NCBI GenBank assembly: GCA_025459175.1
Contig: JALORC010000017.1
Span: forward strand, 1 to 64,000
DNA: 64,000 nucleotides
DNA from: Planctomycetota bacterium
Lineage (GTDB): Bacteria > Planctomycetota > UBA1135 > UBA2386
Direction of reading: 5' to 3'
Positions 16,364-24,885 of this stretch are shown here, in pieces. The position numbers and the translations under genes were made by a program. The notes under the pieces were generated by a model. The model was given only the letters and a program-made list of their open reading frames with translations. It did no database searches and was not told the DNA's origin. The stretch's first letter is position 1; the number at the start of each line of letters is the position of its first letter.

Positions 16364-19014
16364 CCAGCTCGCGCTCGCAGCGGCTGAAGGACCTGTTCGA
16401 GCAGGCGGTCGAGCTCGACGACGCGGCCCGCGTGGCGCTGCTGGACCGCGCCTGCGCCGACGATGCGGGGCTGCGGCAGGAGCTGCTCGAACTGCTGGCG
16501 GCCGACACCGGTGCGGCCGCGCTGGCACTCGAGTCGGCGATGGCGATGCCGAGCGCCGAGCTGCCGCGCCCCGGGCAGCTGATCGCCGGCCGCTACCGGA
16601 TCGTGCGCCAGATCGGTGAGGGCGGCATGGGCATCGTGTTCGAGGCCGAGCAGCAGGAACCGCGGCGACGCGTGGCGCTGAAGTGCATCCGCACCGGCGC
16701 GCTCGACCCGCTGGCGCTGCAGCGGTTCCGCCGCGAGGCCTATGCACTGGGCCAGCTGCAGCACCCGGGCATCGCGCAGGTGTTCGAGGCCGGCCTGCAC
16801 GAAGGCCCGCCGCCGCTGCCGTTCCTGGCGATGGAACTGGTCGAGGGCCAGCCGCTCGGCGACGCGGCGCGGGGCCTGCCGCTGCGCGATCAGCTGGCGC
16901 TGCTGGCGGCACTGGCGGAAGCGGTGGCCCACGCGCACGAACGCGGCATCGTGCATCGCGACCTGAAGCCGTCGAACGTGCTGGTCGAGACCGGCAGCGC
17001 CGGGCCGCGGCCGCGCGTGCTCGACTTCGGCATCGCGCGGCTGCACGGCGAGCCCGGCGCGACGTCGTTCACGCGCACCAACCAGGTGATCGGCACGCTG
17101 GCCTACCTGAGTCCCGAACAGATCGAGCACGGCTCGAACGCCGCCGATCCGCGCAGCGACGTGTGGTCGCTCGGCGTGATCGCCTACGAGCTGCTGTCCG
17201 GCCGGCCGCCGCTGCCGCTGCGCGAGGCGGCGCTGGCGGAAGCGGCGCGACTGCTGCGCGACGAAGAACCGACCCGGCTCGATCGGCTGGTGCCCGCGCT
17301 ACGCGGCGATCTCAGCACCATCGTGCACAAGGCGCTCAGCAAGGATCCGGGCCAGCGCTACCCGGACGCCGGCGCGCTGGCAGCCGACCTGCGGCGGCTG
17401 CTCGCCGACCAGCCGATCGCGGCGCGGCCGCCGAGCACGCTCTACCAATTGCAGCGCTTCGCGCGCCGCCACCGCGGTCTGGTCGCCGGGCTCGCCACGA
17501 CGTTCGTGGTGCTGGTGGCCGGCCTGGTGGTCGCGATCGTGCTCGCCGCGCGCGCCGCCACCGAACGCGATCGCGCCACCGAACGCACCACCGCGCTGCG
17601 CTCGATGCTGCGCACGTTGCTCGCCGACGTCGATCGCGAGCTGGCGACGGTGCCGGGTGCGATCGGCGCGCGCGGCATGCTGCTGCGCGCCGGGCAGCAG
17701 CACGCCGAGGGCATGGCGCAGGATGCGCTGCAGGGCGATGACGCGAAGCTGTTGCTCGAGGTCACCAACCTGTTCGAGGTGCTGGCCGATGTGCAGGGCC
17801 AACCGGGCGAGGCCAACCTCGGCGATCTCGACGGCTCGCTGCAGAGCCTCGGCCGGGCGATGGAACTGACCGATCGCGCGATCGCGATCGCCCCGGACTG
17901 GGTGCCGGCCCGCCGCACCCGCGTGCGGCTCTTCAGCCAACAGGACGGCCTGCTGCGCGCGCTCGGTCGCCGCGAGCAGCGCGAGCAGGCGCTGCTCGAG
18001 CAGGAGCGCGAGGCCGAACGGGTGCTGGCGCTGGCCAAGGACCGCGACACCGAACGCGATCTGGTGCTGGCGATCGCCAACCGCGCGCGCTTCCTCGCCG
18101 AGTCGGGCCAGCTCGAGCAGGCGCTGCCGGGCATGATCCGGGCGCGCGACTTCCTGCGCAGCGACTGGCAGCAGAGCGGCGACCGCGACCATCTGCACTC
18201 GGTGTGTTCGCTCGGCATGCACATCGGCAACCTGCATCGGCGCCTGGGCCAGCTGCCCGCGGCGCGCACCGCGTACGACGACACGGTGACGCTGGCGCGG
18301 CAGGCGAAGGAACGCTACGCCGACCGCGACGCCGATCGCAACCTGGCGACGATGCTGCGCGAACACGGCGTGTTCCATCTGCGCACCGAGCAGCCCGATG
18401 CGGCGCTGCCGTTGCTCGAGGAGGCGGTCGCACTGCTGGCGCCGATGGCGCAGGCCGAACCGGCCGACCTCGATCTCGCCACGCTGCTGCGCGGCAGCCA
18501 GACTGTGCTGGCGGACGCGCTGCAGCGCACCGGCCGCGTCGGCGACGCGCGCCGGATCGCCGAGCGGGCGCTGGCCGACCTGCTCGCACTGGTCGCGGCG
18601 CACCCCGGCCATCCGACGCTGCGGCGCGAGCTGCTGCCGATGCGGCATCTGCTGGTGCGGATCGCGGGGCGCGCCGGCGATGCCGAGACCGCTGCACAGC
18701 AGGCGGCACTGGCGCTCGAGCAGGCGCGGGCTGCGCGCGCCGCGGAACCGGGCAGTGAGCAGACGGGTGACGACGTGCTGTCGAGCCTGGCGATGGCGGC
18801 GTTGGCGCCGGAGATGCGCGCGCTGGCGGATGGGCTCGAGCCGTCCGAGCGGGCGCAGCGGCGGCGCGAGTGGATCGCGGCGCTGCAGGCGCAGCGCGCG
18901 TGGGCGGAGGAGCTGGCTGCGATCGGGCAGCTGCCGCCGTCGCGTGGCAGGCAATTGGAGGAGCTGCGGGCGCGGATCGTTCAGCTCGAGGCGGAGGGGA
19001 CGGCGGGGAAGTGA
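16360..19014 (+). CDS. Transmembrane Ser/Thr protein kinase with TPR-like C-terminal domain
   Basis: PknB-type receptor kinase of 884 residues. A short N-terminal helical region resembles those found on planctomycete kinases beside ECF factors. The kinase domain has a glycine loop [11 protein letters not shown] near residue 87, the ATP-binding lysine in VALKCI near 107, catalytic HRDLKPSN near 199, DFGIAR near 222 and a [10 protein letters not shown] activation segment. A transmembrane helix ([20 protein letters not shown], about 377-402) follows. The C-terminal ~480 residues are helical, TPR-like, and probably extracytoplasmic. I chose the GTG at 16360 because its GTGA overlaps the sigma factor stop; the frame is open upstream only as a shadow of that gene. 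The 3' end runs 34 bp into the converging gene at 18981-19742. Confidence 0.93.
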   Translation: MTSSRSQRLKDLFEQAVELDDAARVALLDRACADDAGLRQELLELLAADTGAAALALESAMAMPSAELPRPGQLIAGRYRIVRQIGEGGMGIVFEAEQQEPRRRVALKCIRTGALDPLALQRFRREAYALGQLQHPGIAQVFEAGLHEGPPPLPFLAMELVEGQPLGDAARGLPLRDQLALLAALAEAVAHAHERGIVHRDLKPSNVLVETGSAGPRPRVLDFGIARLHGEPGATSFTRTNQVIGTLAYLSPEQIEHGSNAADPRSDVWSLGVIAYELLSGRPPLPLREAALAEAARLLRDEEPTRLDRLVPALRGDLSTIVHKALSKDPGQRYPDAGALAADLRRLLADQPIAARPPSTLYQLQRFARRHRGLVAGLATTFVVLVAGLVVAIVLAARAATERDRATERTTALRSMLRTLLADVDRELATVPGAIGARGMLLRAGQQHAEGMAQDALQGDDAKLLLEVTNLFEVLADVQGQPGEANLGDLDGSLQSLGRAMELTDRAIAIAPDWVPARRTRVRLFSQQDGLLRALGRREQREQALLEQEREAERVLALAKDRDTERDLVLAIANRARFLAESGQLEQALPGMIRARDFLRSDWQQSGDRDHLHSVCSLGMHIGNLHRRLGQLPAARTAYDDTVTLARQAKERYADRDADRNLATMLREHGVFHLRTEQPDAALPLLEEAVALLAPMAQAEPADLDLATLLRGSQTVLADALQRTGRVGDARRIAERALADLLALVAAHPGHPTLRRELLPMRHLLVRIAGRAGDAETAAQQAALALEQARAARAAEPGSEQTGDDVLSSLAMAALAPEMRALADGLEPSERAQRRREWIAALQAQRAWAEELAAIGQLPPSRGRQLEELRARIVQLEAEGTAGK

Positions 19015-19742
19015 GCGGGTGCCGGATGCCGGCCACGTTCCCGCGGCATCTGGTCCCAGGTCCTGCCGTCGAGTTCGCGACCGGTGCGCTTCTTCCAGAC
19101 GCCGCCCCACTGCTTGAAGAAGAACGGCACCCCGGATGCCTCGGCCTGATCGCGCAGATCTCGCACCCATTCGGGTTGCATCGGCCTCGCGCGCGGTCCG
19201 GACTCCCCGCCGACGATGACCCAGTCGATTGCGTGCAGGTCGAGTTCTGGCAGCGGGCCGAGCAGCGGCTCGAGCGACAAGAACTTCACCACCGCCGGCG
19301 TGGCGCGCAGGTGGTCGATGCGGTGCCGCTGCCGATCGTCCTCGACGCTCACGCCCATCCAGACGTTGTCAGGCCACGGCAGTGACGGGGCCAGTTCCTG
19401 GAGTCGATCGGCCCGCTTGGTCAAGACCTGGAATCGATGCTCGGTCGCAGCCTGCATCACCGCGAAGACCCGCTGCAAGAACGCGAGCGGCACGTCGCGG
19501 TGGAACAAGTCGCTCATCGAGTTGACGAACACGACCTGTGGCTTGCGCCAGGACAGCGGGAGGTCGACCGCGTGCTCGTGAACCGTCAGCTCGAAACCGT
19601 TGCGGTAGTTCGGCACGCCCATGCCCTGCAGCCGGCGCGCCATGCGCTCGGCGTAGCAGTTCTTGCAACCGGCGCTGATCTTCGTGCAGCCGGTAACGGG
19701 GTTCCACGTCGCTTCCGTCCACTCGATCGACGACTTGGCCAT
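18981..19742 (-). CDS. DUF5131 (phage Gp37/Gp68-like) three-Cys-motif protein
   Basis: A 253-aa protein of the Gp37/Gp68 family, named after mycobacteriophage proteins. It opens with [17 protein letters not shown], then has three cysteines at 19, 26 and 29 (CX6CX2C) followed by YAERMA. This three-Cys motif resembles an Fe-S ligand set. Later family blocks include [27 protein letters not shown] and [14 protein letters not shown]. The reaction is unknown; a radical-SAM-like role has been guessed from the cysteines, but a standard CX3CX2C motif is absent. It sits 3 bp after the TcmP gene, its usual partner. Its 3' end overlaps the converging kinase gene by 34 bp. The pair is a typical mobile accessory cassette and is often phage-linked. 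Confidence 0.9.
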   Translation of the reverse strand: MAKSSIEWTEATWNPVTGCTKISAGCKNCYAERMARRLQGMGVPNYRNGFELTVHEHAVDLPLSWRKPQVVFVNSMSDLFHRDVPLAFLQRVFAVMQAATEHRFQVLTKRADRLQELAPSLPWPDNVWMGVSVEDDRQRHRIDHLRATPAVVKFLSLEPLLGPLPELDLHAIDWVIVGGESGPRARPMQPEWVRDLRDQAEASGVPFFFKQWGGVWKKRTGRELDGRTWDQMPRERGRHPAPAHFPAVPSASS

Positions 19743-19745
19743 GGG

Positions 19746-20597
19746 TCAGGAGGTTCGGTTGGCGTGCTTCCGGAAGATGTCGCTGACGATCTTGGCACCG
19801 GTTCGGTTCGGGCCCGCGAAGAACAGATAGTAGACCACAGCTCCCTGCTCGTTCCTCATCGGCATCGGTTCGTGCACGAACGAGAACCCGGCAGCGTCCC
19901 GGAGGCGCTTGCGAAACGCGTCAACCACGGCGTTGTTGTCCAGCTTCTCGGGCACCTCGCCGAACAGCCCGCGCTGCACTTTGTAGGCCCCACTGCGCCA
20001 TGACTCGTCGCCCCAGAACCTAGTCATCCTCGCCTGCGCGTCCGGGCCGACGGCATCCGGGTTGCGCCACAGGGCGTTCCGGTTCATGTCCATGATCGGG
20101 AAGTTGAGGAAGACCTCGACGACTCCCGACTTGCCGGCTGTAGCCAGGACCTGCCAGTCGAGATGCAGACCGTACGGATCCAGCACGACGAGGCCACGCT
20201 GGAAGCTCTCGTAGCGGATGCTCGGCAGCACCTTCTCCAACAACACCTGGTTGCAGTTGGCATGCAGGATCTGGACGCGGTCCGCCCTGCCAGTCTTTGC
20301 GACCTGCTGCTGTAGATGGTCAACCTTGGCTCCGTCCAGGTCGATCAACACGTAGCGATCGAATGGCGGATCGACGTGGAGCGCATTCAGCGGGCTCCCC
20401 GGCACCAGCTCAGACGTGTCCTTCCGTACGTGCTCCCCGGCCCCGCTGAAAGCGTCTACGTAGACGTGCGACAAGCCCCGCTGGTTGGTGAGGATCCGTG
20501 AATATGCCGAGCAATACTCTCGGATGATGTCCAACTTGACCTCGGACCAGTAGCCGATCCGATCGAACTGCAACTCGTTGCCCTTCTTCTTCGCCAT
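19746..20597 (-). CDS. tcmP: Three-Cys-motif partner protein TcmP
   Basis: A 283-aa member of the family found as genomic partner of three-Cys-motif proteins, here directly upstream of one (18981-19742). The opening DRIGYWSEVKLDIIREY is typical. The sequence contains a methyltransferase-like order of motifs: YVDAFSGAGEH (glycine-rich), VLIDLDGAKV (acidic strand), ILHANCNQ, and VVLDPYGLHLDW (DPxG-like). This suggests a SAM-binding Rossmann fold, which is my inference rather than an established activity. I chose the ATG at 20597 because AAGGAGAGG lies just upstream; nine further codons upstream are open but look non-coding. The pair is flanked by conserved chromosomal genes (kinase, alr), which suggests insertion of a two-gene unit. 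Confidence 0.9.
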   Translation of the reverse strand: MAKKKGNELQFDRIGYWSEVKLDIIREYCSAYSRILTNQRGLSHVYVDAFSGAGEHVRKDTSELVPGSPLNALHVDPPFDRYVLIDLDGAKVDHLQQQVAKTGRADRVQILHANCNQVLLEKVLPSIRYESFQRGLVVLDPYGLHLDWQVLATAGKSGVVEVFLNFPIMDMNRNALWRNPDAVGPDAQARMTRFWGDESWRSGAYKVQRGLFGEVPEKLDNNAVVDAFRKRLRDAAGFSFVHEPMPMRNEQGAVVYYLFFAGPNRTGAKIVSDIFRKHANRTS

Positions 20598-20798
20598 CCA
20601 TCCTCTCCTTCGCCGCCGTTCCAAGGCGGCAGCGCACGCTAGCTGACGCAGCTGTCCGCGCCAACCTCCGCGAATCGGGTGGATGCCCTAGCCCCGCGAC
20701 TGCTCGATCTTCCGGAGCACAGCCTCGCTTCATTTTGCAGGCAAAGCTAGAGGGGACCAACGCGGCGCCAAAGCCACCCAGCCGGCACCGCCCGCGCC

Positions 20799-21956
20799 TC
20801 ACCGCACCCCCTCCACACCCCCACCGAGATACCGCCGCACCAACCCCGGCCGCAGCAACGTCGTCACCTCGTACGCCGACCCACCGACCCCGACCCGATC
20901 CTCGGCGCGCAACACATCCCCACCCTGCGCCCCGAGCAACACCACCTCGTCGCCGAGGCTCGCATCGGGCACCTCCGTCACGTCGACGACGGTCTGGTTC
21001 ATGCTGACCACCCCGACGATCGGCGCGCGCACCCCACGCACCAGCAACGGCGCGCCGTTCCACAGTTCGCGCACCAGACCATCGCCATACCCGATCGGCA
21101 GCAGCGCGAGCCGCGACGCGCGCCGACACACGAACGCACCGCCATAGCCGACCGCAGTCCCCGCCTCGACGCTGCGCAGACCACACAGCCGCACCTTCAA
21201 CGCCAGCGCCGGCCGCAGCGACAGCGGCCCCGCGACCCCGCTGCCATGGAACGGGTCGAAGCCGTAGATGCCGCCGCCGATGCGCACCGCGTCGAGATGC
21301 GCGTCGGGCAGCAGCAACGCGCCGAGCGTGTTGCACGCATGCAGCCGCACGCCGCGCAGCGCGCGCACCCCGTCGACCGCGCGCAGGAACATCGCCAGCT
21401 GCCGCAACATCGCCTCGACATCACCGACCCCGGTGGCGGCGAAGTGCGTGTAGACGCCGGCGACCTGCAGCCGGCCGCGCTGGTGCAGCCGCTCGACGAA
21501 CGCGGCGAGCTCGTGCGGGCTCAACCCGTGCCGGCTCATGCCGGTGTCGACCTCGAGGTGCACCGGCAGGTACCGACGCGTGTGGGCCGCGAGCGCCTGC
21601 GCGAGCTGCGGCCCGGCGAGACTCGGCAGCAGCCCGTGCTGCACGACGGCGGCGGCCTCGGTGGACACCACCGGACCGGCGATCAGGATCGGCTGCGTGA
21701 TCCCGGCGTCGCGCAGCTGCGCCCCTTCCTGCACGCTGGCGACCACCAGTTCGCTGGCCCCGGACCGCAGCGCCGTGCGCGCGATGCGCACCATGCCGTG
21801 GCCGTAGCCGTTGGCCTTCACCACCGCCAGCAGACGGCAGTCCGGTCGCAGCAGGCGCCGGAACGCCCGCACGTTGTGCGCGACCGCGTCGAGGTCGACG
21901 TCGATCCACGCCGGCGCCGCCAGCGCCGGGTTCGCTTCGATCGGAATTCGCAGCAT
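20799..21956 (-). CDS. alr: Alanine racemase
   Basis: PLP-dependent interconversion of L- and D-alanine for peptidoglycan. The 385-aa protein has the PLP lysine at residue 47 in VVKANGYGHG, the family motif EVDTGMSRHG, CNTLGALLLP, GGGIYGF, and the catalytic tyrosine in a GYGGAF context near residue 270. It also has PIGYGDG and a VSMNQTVVDV segment in place of the usual MDQ/MDM. I chose the ATG at 21956; an ATG ten codons upstream and a much longer open frame also exist but lack family similarity. It lies between the TcmP cassette and a small membrane protein on the same strand. A complete Alr is consistent with a cell wall that contains D-alanine. Confidence 0.95.
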   Translation of the reverse strand: MLRIPIEANPALAAPAWIDVDLDAVAHNVRAFRRLLRPDCRLLAVVKANGYGHGMVRIARTALRSGASELVVASVQEGAQLRDAGITQPILIAGPVVSTEAAAVVQHGLLPSLAGPQLAQALAAHTRRYLPVHLEVDTGMSRHGLSPHELAAFVERLHQRGRLQVAGVYTHFAATGVGDVEAMLRQLAMFLRAVDGVRALRGVRLHACNTLGALLLPDAHLDAVRIGGGIYGFDPFHGSGVAGPLSLRPALALKVRLCGLRSVEAGTAVGYGGAFVCRRASRLALLPIGYGDGLVRELWNGAPLLVRGVRAPIVGVVSMNQTVVDVTEVPDASLGDEVVLLGAQGGDVLRAEDRVGVGGSAYEVTTLLRPGLVRRYLGGGVEGVR

Positions 21957-22039
21957 GCCCTGACCGCCGCGGCGGAGCGTAGCCATCGGCCCACCCGCTG
22001 GCTGCAGCTCGTTCTCGAAAGAGCCGATCGCCGCGCCAG

Positions 22040-22486
22040 CTAGTCCAACACGATCGCCACGGTGACCACCGCCAGCGGCAAGGCCAGACTCACCGCGATC
22101 GAGACCAGGTTGCCGACCAGCGACACGCGGAACGCCTGCGCCCAGCGGATCCGCCGCACGGCGAGACCCTTCATCAGGAATCGGTCCCGCATCAGCGCAT
22201 GCAGCAGCACGGCTTCCACGGCCACGACGGCGAGCTCGAGGGCCGCGATCCTCAGGACCCCGTCGGGGCCCGGGCCAGCCCAGGCTTCGACCGCGAGCAG
22301 GAACGCGATCCAGGTCCAGAGATTCATCAGCAGCAGTACATTGTCGAGGTCGCTGTCGATCCCGCGGATGCGTCGCAGCTGGCTGCGCACGACCTTGATC
22401 TCCGCCCACATCGCGAAGGCGGCGATGGTCCAGATGATCGGATCGTCGATATCACCGACGACCACCGGATTGGGCAGGGTGAGCAA
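22040..22486 (-). CDS. Small multi-pass membrane protein, unknown function
   Basis: Not recognised as a named family. About 148 residues with four hydrophobic segments: IIWTIAAFAMWAEI, VLLLMNLWTWIAFLLAV, VLRIAALELAVVAVEAVLL and VSIAVSLALPLAVVTVAIVL. Conserved-looking charged residues between the first two (RSQLRRIRGIDSDLDN) suggest a cytoplasmic loop. The frame is open to an ATG at 22570, but the first ~28 codons look non-coding. A TTG at 22486 or a GTG at 22465 is a more natural start, so the N-terminus is uncertain. It is divergent from the prolyl oligopeptidase gene. Confidence 0.6.
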   Translation of the reverse strand: MLTLPNPVVVGDIDDPIIWTIAAFAMWAEIKVVRSQLRRIRGIDSDLDNVLLLMNLWTWIAFLLAVEAWAGPGPDGVLRIAALELAVVAVEAVLLHALMRDRFLMKGLAVRRIRWAQAFRVSLVGNLVSIAVSLALPLAVVTVAIVLD

Positions 22487-22629
22487 GGCGGCGTTCCGTT
22501 GGCGGCCCGCAGCGTAGCAGGCGGCGCATCGCACGGGCGCCAGCCGCCACCACGGCATCGCACCGCACAACTCGCCGCCGGCATTGGCGCCCCGTATGCG
22601 GCGCAGCTACCGTGCCCACGAGGTCCTCG

Positions 22630-24747
22630 ATGCCCACCACCCTGCTGGCGCGCGCCATGTTCGGCGCCGCCCTGCTCGTCCCGTTCGTCCGTTGCCAAGA
22701 GCCGATGCCGACGCCCACGCCCACCACCGCCCCCACCGACCCGTTCCTGTGGCTCGAGGACGTCGGCGGCGACCGGGCGCTCGACTGGGTCCGCGCCCGC
22801 AACGCCGACAGCCAGAAGGTGCTGACCACCGACGCGCGCTTCGCCGAGCTGCAGCAGAAGCTGCTGGCGATCCTCGACTCGACCGCGCGCATTCCCTACG
22901 TCGGCAAGCACGGCGAGCACTTCTACAACCTGTGGCAGGACGCGCAGAACCCGCGCGGACTGTGGCGGCGCACGACGCTGGCCGAGTACCGGAAGGACGC
23001 CCCCCAGTGGGAGGTCGTGCTCGACCTCGACGCACTCGGCAAGCAGGAGGGCGAGAACTGGGTGTGGAAGGGCGCCTCGTGGCTGCTGCCGGAACGCACC
23101 CGCGTGCTGCTGTCGCTGTCGCGCGGCGGCGCCGACGCCACCGTCGTGCGCGAGTTCGACGTCACCACGAAGCAGTTCGTCACCGACGGCTTCGTGCTGC
23201 CGGAGGCGAAGAGCCAAGTCGCCTGGCGCGACCGCGACACGGTGTTCGTCGGCACCGACTTCGGCCCCGGCTCGATGACCAGCTCCGGCTACCCACGCAT
23301 CGCCAAACTGTGGACCCGCGGCACCCCGCTGGCGTCGGCGCAGACGATCGCCGAGGGCAAGGTCGAGGACGTGTTCGCCTACGCCTACCGCGACCAGACC
23401 AAGGGCTACCAGCGCGACTTCGTCTACCGCGGCGTCACCTTCTACAGCAACGAGCTGTTCCTGCTGCGCGACGGCAAGCAGGTCAAGATCGACAAGCCGG
23501 ACAGCGCCAACGCCGGTGTGCACCACGACTGGCTGCTGCTCGAACTGCGCGAGCCGTGGACGATCGGCGGCAAGACCTTCGCCGCCGGCTCGCTGCTGGC
23601 CAGCAAGCTCGAGGCGTTCCTCGGCGGCGAACGCACCTTCGACGTGCTGTTCGCACCGACCGAACGCAGCTCGCTGGCGGGTTGGTCGCCGACCAAGAAC
23701 CACCTGCTGCTGTCGGTGCTCGACAACGTGCGCAGCCGCGTGTTCGTGCTGACGCACGGCAAGGATGGCTGGCAGCGCGAACCGCTGCCGGGCCTGCCGG
23801 AGTTCGGCACCGTCAGCGCCAACGCCGTCGACGAGGAGGAGAGCGACGACTACTTCCTGACCGTCACCGACTACCTGACGCCGACCAGCCTGCTGCTGGG
23901 CAGCATCGGCAAGGGCAAGGCCGAACGGCTGAAGAGCCTGCCCGCGTTCTTCGACGCCAGCGGCCTCGTCGTCGAGCAGCGCGAGGCGCTGTCGCAAGAC
24001 GGCACGCGCGTGCCCTACTTCCTGATCGCGAAGAAGGACTGCAAACGCGACGGCAAGAACCCGACGCTGCTGTACGGCTACGGCGGCTTCGAGGTGTCGC
24101 TGACGCCGAGCTACAGCGCCACGGTCGGCGTGTCGTGGCTCGAGCAGGGCGGTGTCTACGCGGTCGCCAACATCCGCGGCGGCGGCGAGTTCGGCCCGCG
24201 CTGGCACCAGGCGGCGCTGAAGCAGAACCGCAACAAGTGCTACGAGGACTTCGCCGCCGTGGCGAAGGACCTGATCGCGCAGAAGCTGTGCAGCCCCGCC
24301 CACCTCGGCATCCAGGGCGGCAGCAACGGCGGGCTGCTGATGGGCAACATGACGGTGATGTACCCGGAGCTGTTCGGCGCGGTGGTGTGCCAGGTGCCGC
24401 TGCTCGACATGCTGCGCTACCACAAGCTGCTTGCCGGCGCGTCGTGGATGGGCGAATACGGCAACCCCGACGACGCGACCGAGGCGCAGTGGCTGCAGCG
24501 CTACTCGCCGTACCACAACGTGGCGAAGGGCACCAAGTACCCGAAGGTGCTGTTCACGACCTCGACCCGCGACGACCGGGTGCACCCCGGTCACGCGCGC
24601 AAGATGATGGCGCGCATGCAGGAGCAGGGGCACGACGTGCTCTACTACGAGAACATCGAGGGCGGCCACGGCGGCGCGGCCGACAACAAGCAGGCGGCGT
24701 TCATGAGTGCACTGGCCTGGGTGTTCCTGCACCGCACGCTGCGCTGA
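22630..24747 (+). CDS. Exported prolyl oligopeptidase family serine peptidase (S9A)
   Basis: A 705-aa serine peptidase that cleaves after proline in short peptides. It starts with a signal peptide (MPTTLLARAMFGAALLVPF) and a Pro/Thr-rich linker, then DPFLWLEDVGGDRALDWV, the usual S9A N-terminus. A seven-blade propeller follows and then the catalytic alpha/beta hydrolase domain: GYGGFEVSLTPSYS, NIRGGGEFG, nucleophile Ser near residue 565 in GGSNGG, Asp near 648 in DDRVHPGH, and His near 679 in GGHGG. All three catalytic residues are present, so it should be active. The ATG at 22630 is preferred over one six codons earlier because it directly starts the signal peptide. The enzyme is likely periplasmic and feeds on peptides. 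Confidence 0.95.
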   Translation: MPTTLLARAMFGAALLVPFVRCQEPMPTPTPTTAPTDPFLWLEDVGGDRALDWVRARNADSQKVLTTDARFAELQQKLLAILDSTARIPYVGKHGEHFYNLWQDAQNPRGLWRRTTLAEYRKDAPQWEVVLDLDALGKQEGENWVWKGASWLLPERTRVLLSLSRGGADATVVREFDVTTKQFVTDGFVLPEAKSQVAWRDRDTVFVGTDFGPGSMTSSGYPRIAKLWTRGTPLASAQTIAEGKVEDVFAYAYRDQTKGYQRDFVYRGVTFYSNELFLLRDGKQVKIDKPDSANAGVHHDWLLLELREPWTIGGKTFAAGSLLASKLEAFLGGERTFDVLFAPTERSSLAGWSPTKNHLLLSVLDNVRSRVFVLTHGKDGWQREPLPGLPEFGTVSANAVDEEESDDYFLTVTDYLTPTSLLLGSIGKGKAERLKSLPAFFDASGLVVEQREALSQDGTRVPYFLIAKKDCKRDGKNPTLLYGYGGFEVSLTPSYSATVGVSWLEQGGVYAVANIRGGGEFGPRWHQAALKQNRNKCYEDFAAVAKDLIAQKLCSPAHLGIQGGSNGGLLMGNMTVMYPELFGAVVCQVPLLDMLRYHKLLAGASWMGEYGNPDDATEAQWLQRYSPYHNVAKGTKYPKVLFTTSTRDDRVHPGHARKMMARMQEQGHDVLYYENIEGGHGGAADNKQAAFMSALAWVFLHRTLR

Positions 24748-24885
24748 ACGGCCGTCGGCGGGGCAACTGAAGCCACCTTTGTGCCGTGGCTTCGTCGGCG
24801 CGAGGGCGCTGGCAAGGGCGCGCCCGCTGCAGGGTCCCGACCGCGGCCCCCTCCGATCGACCGCGCGCGTCGATACGCTGCCATC

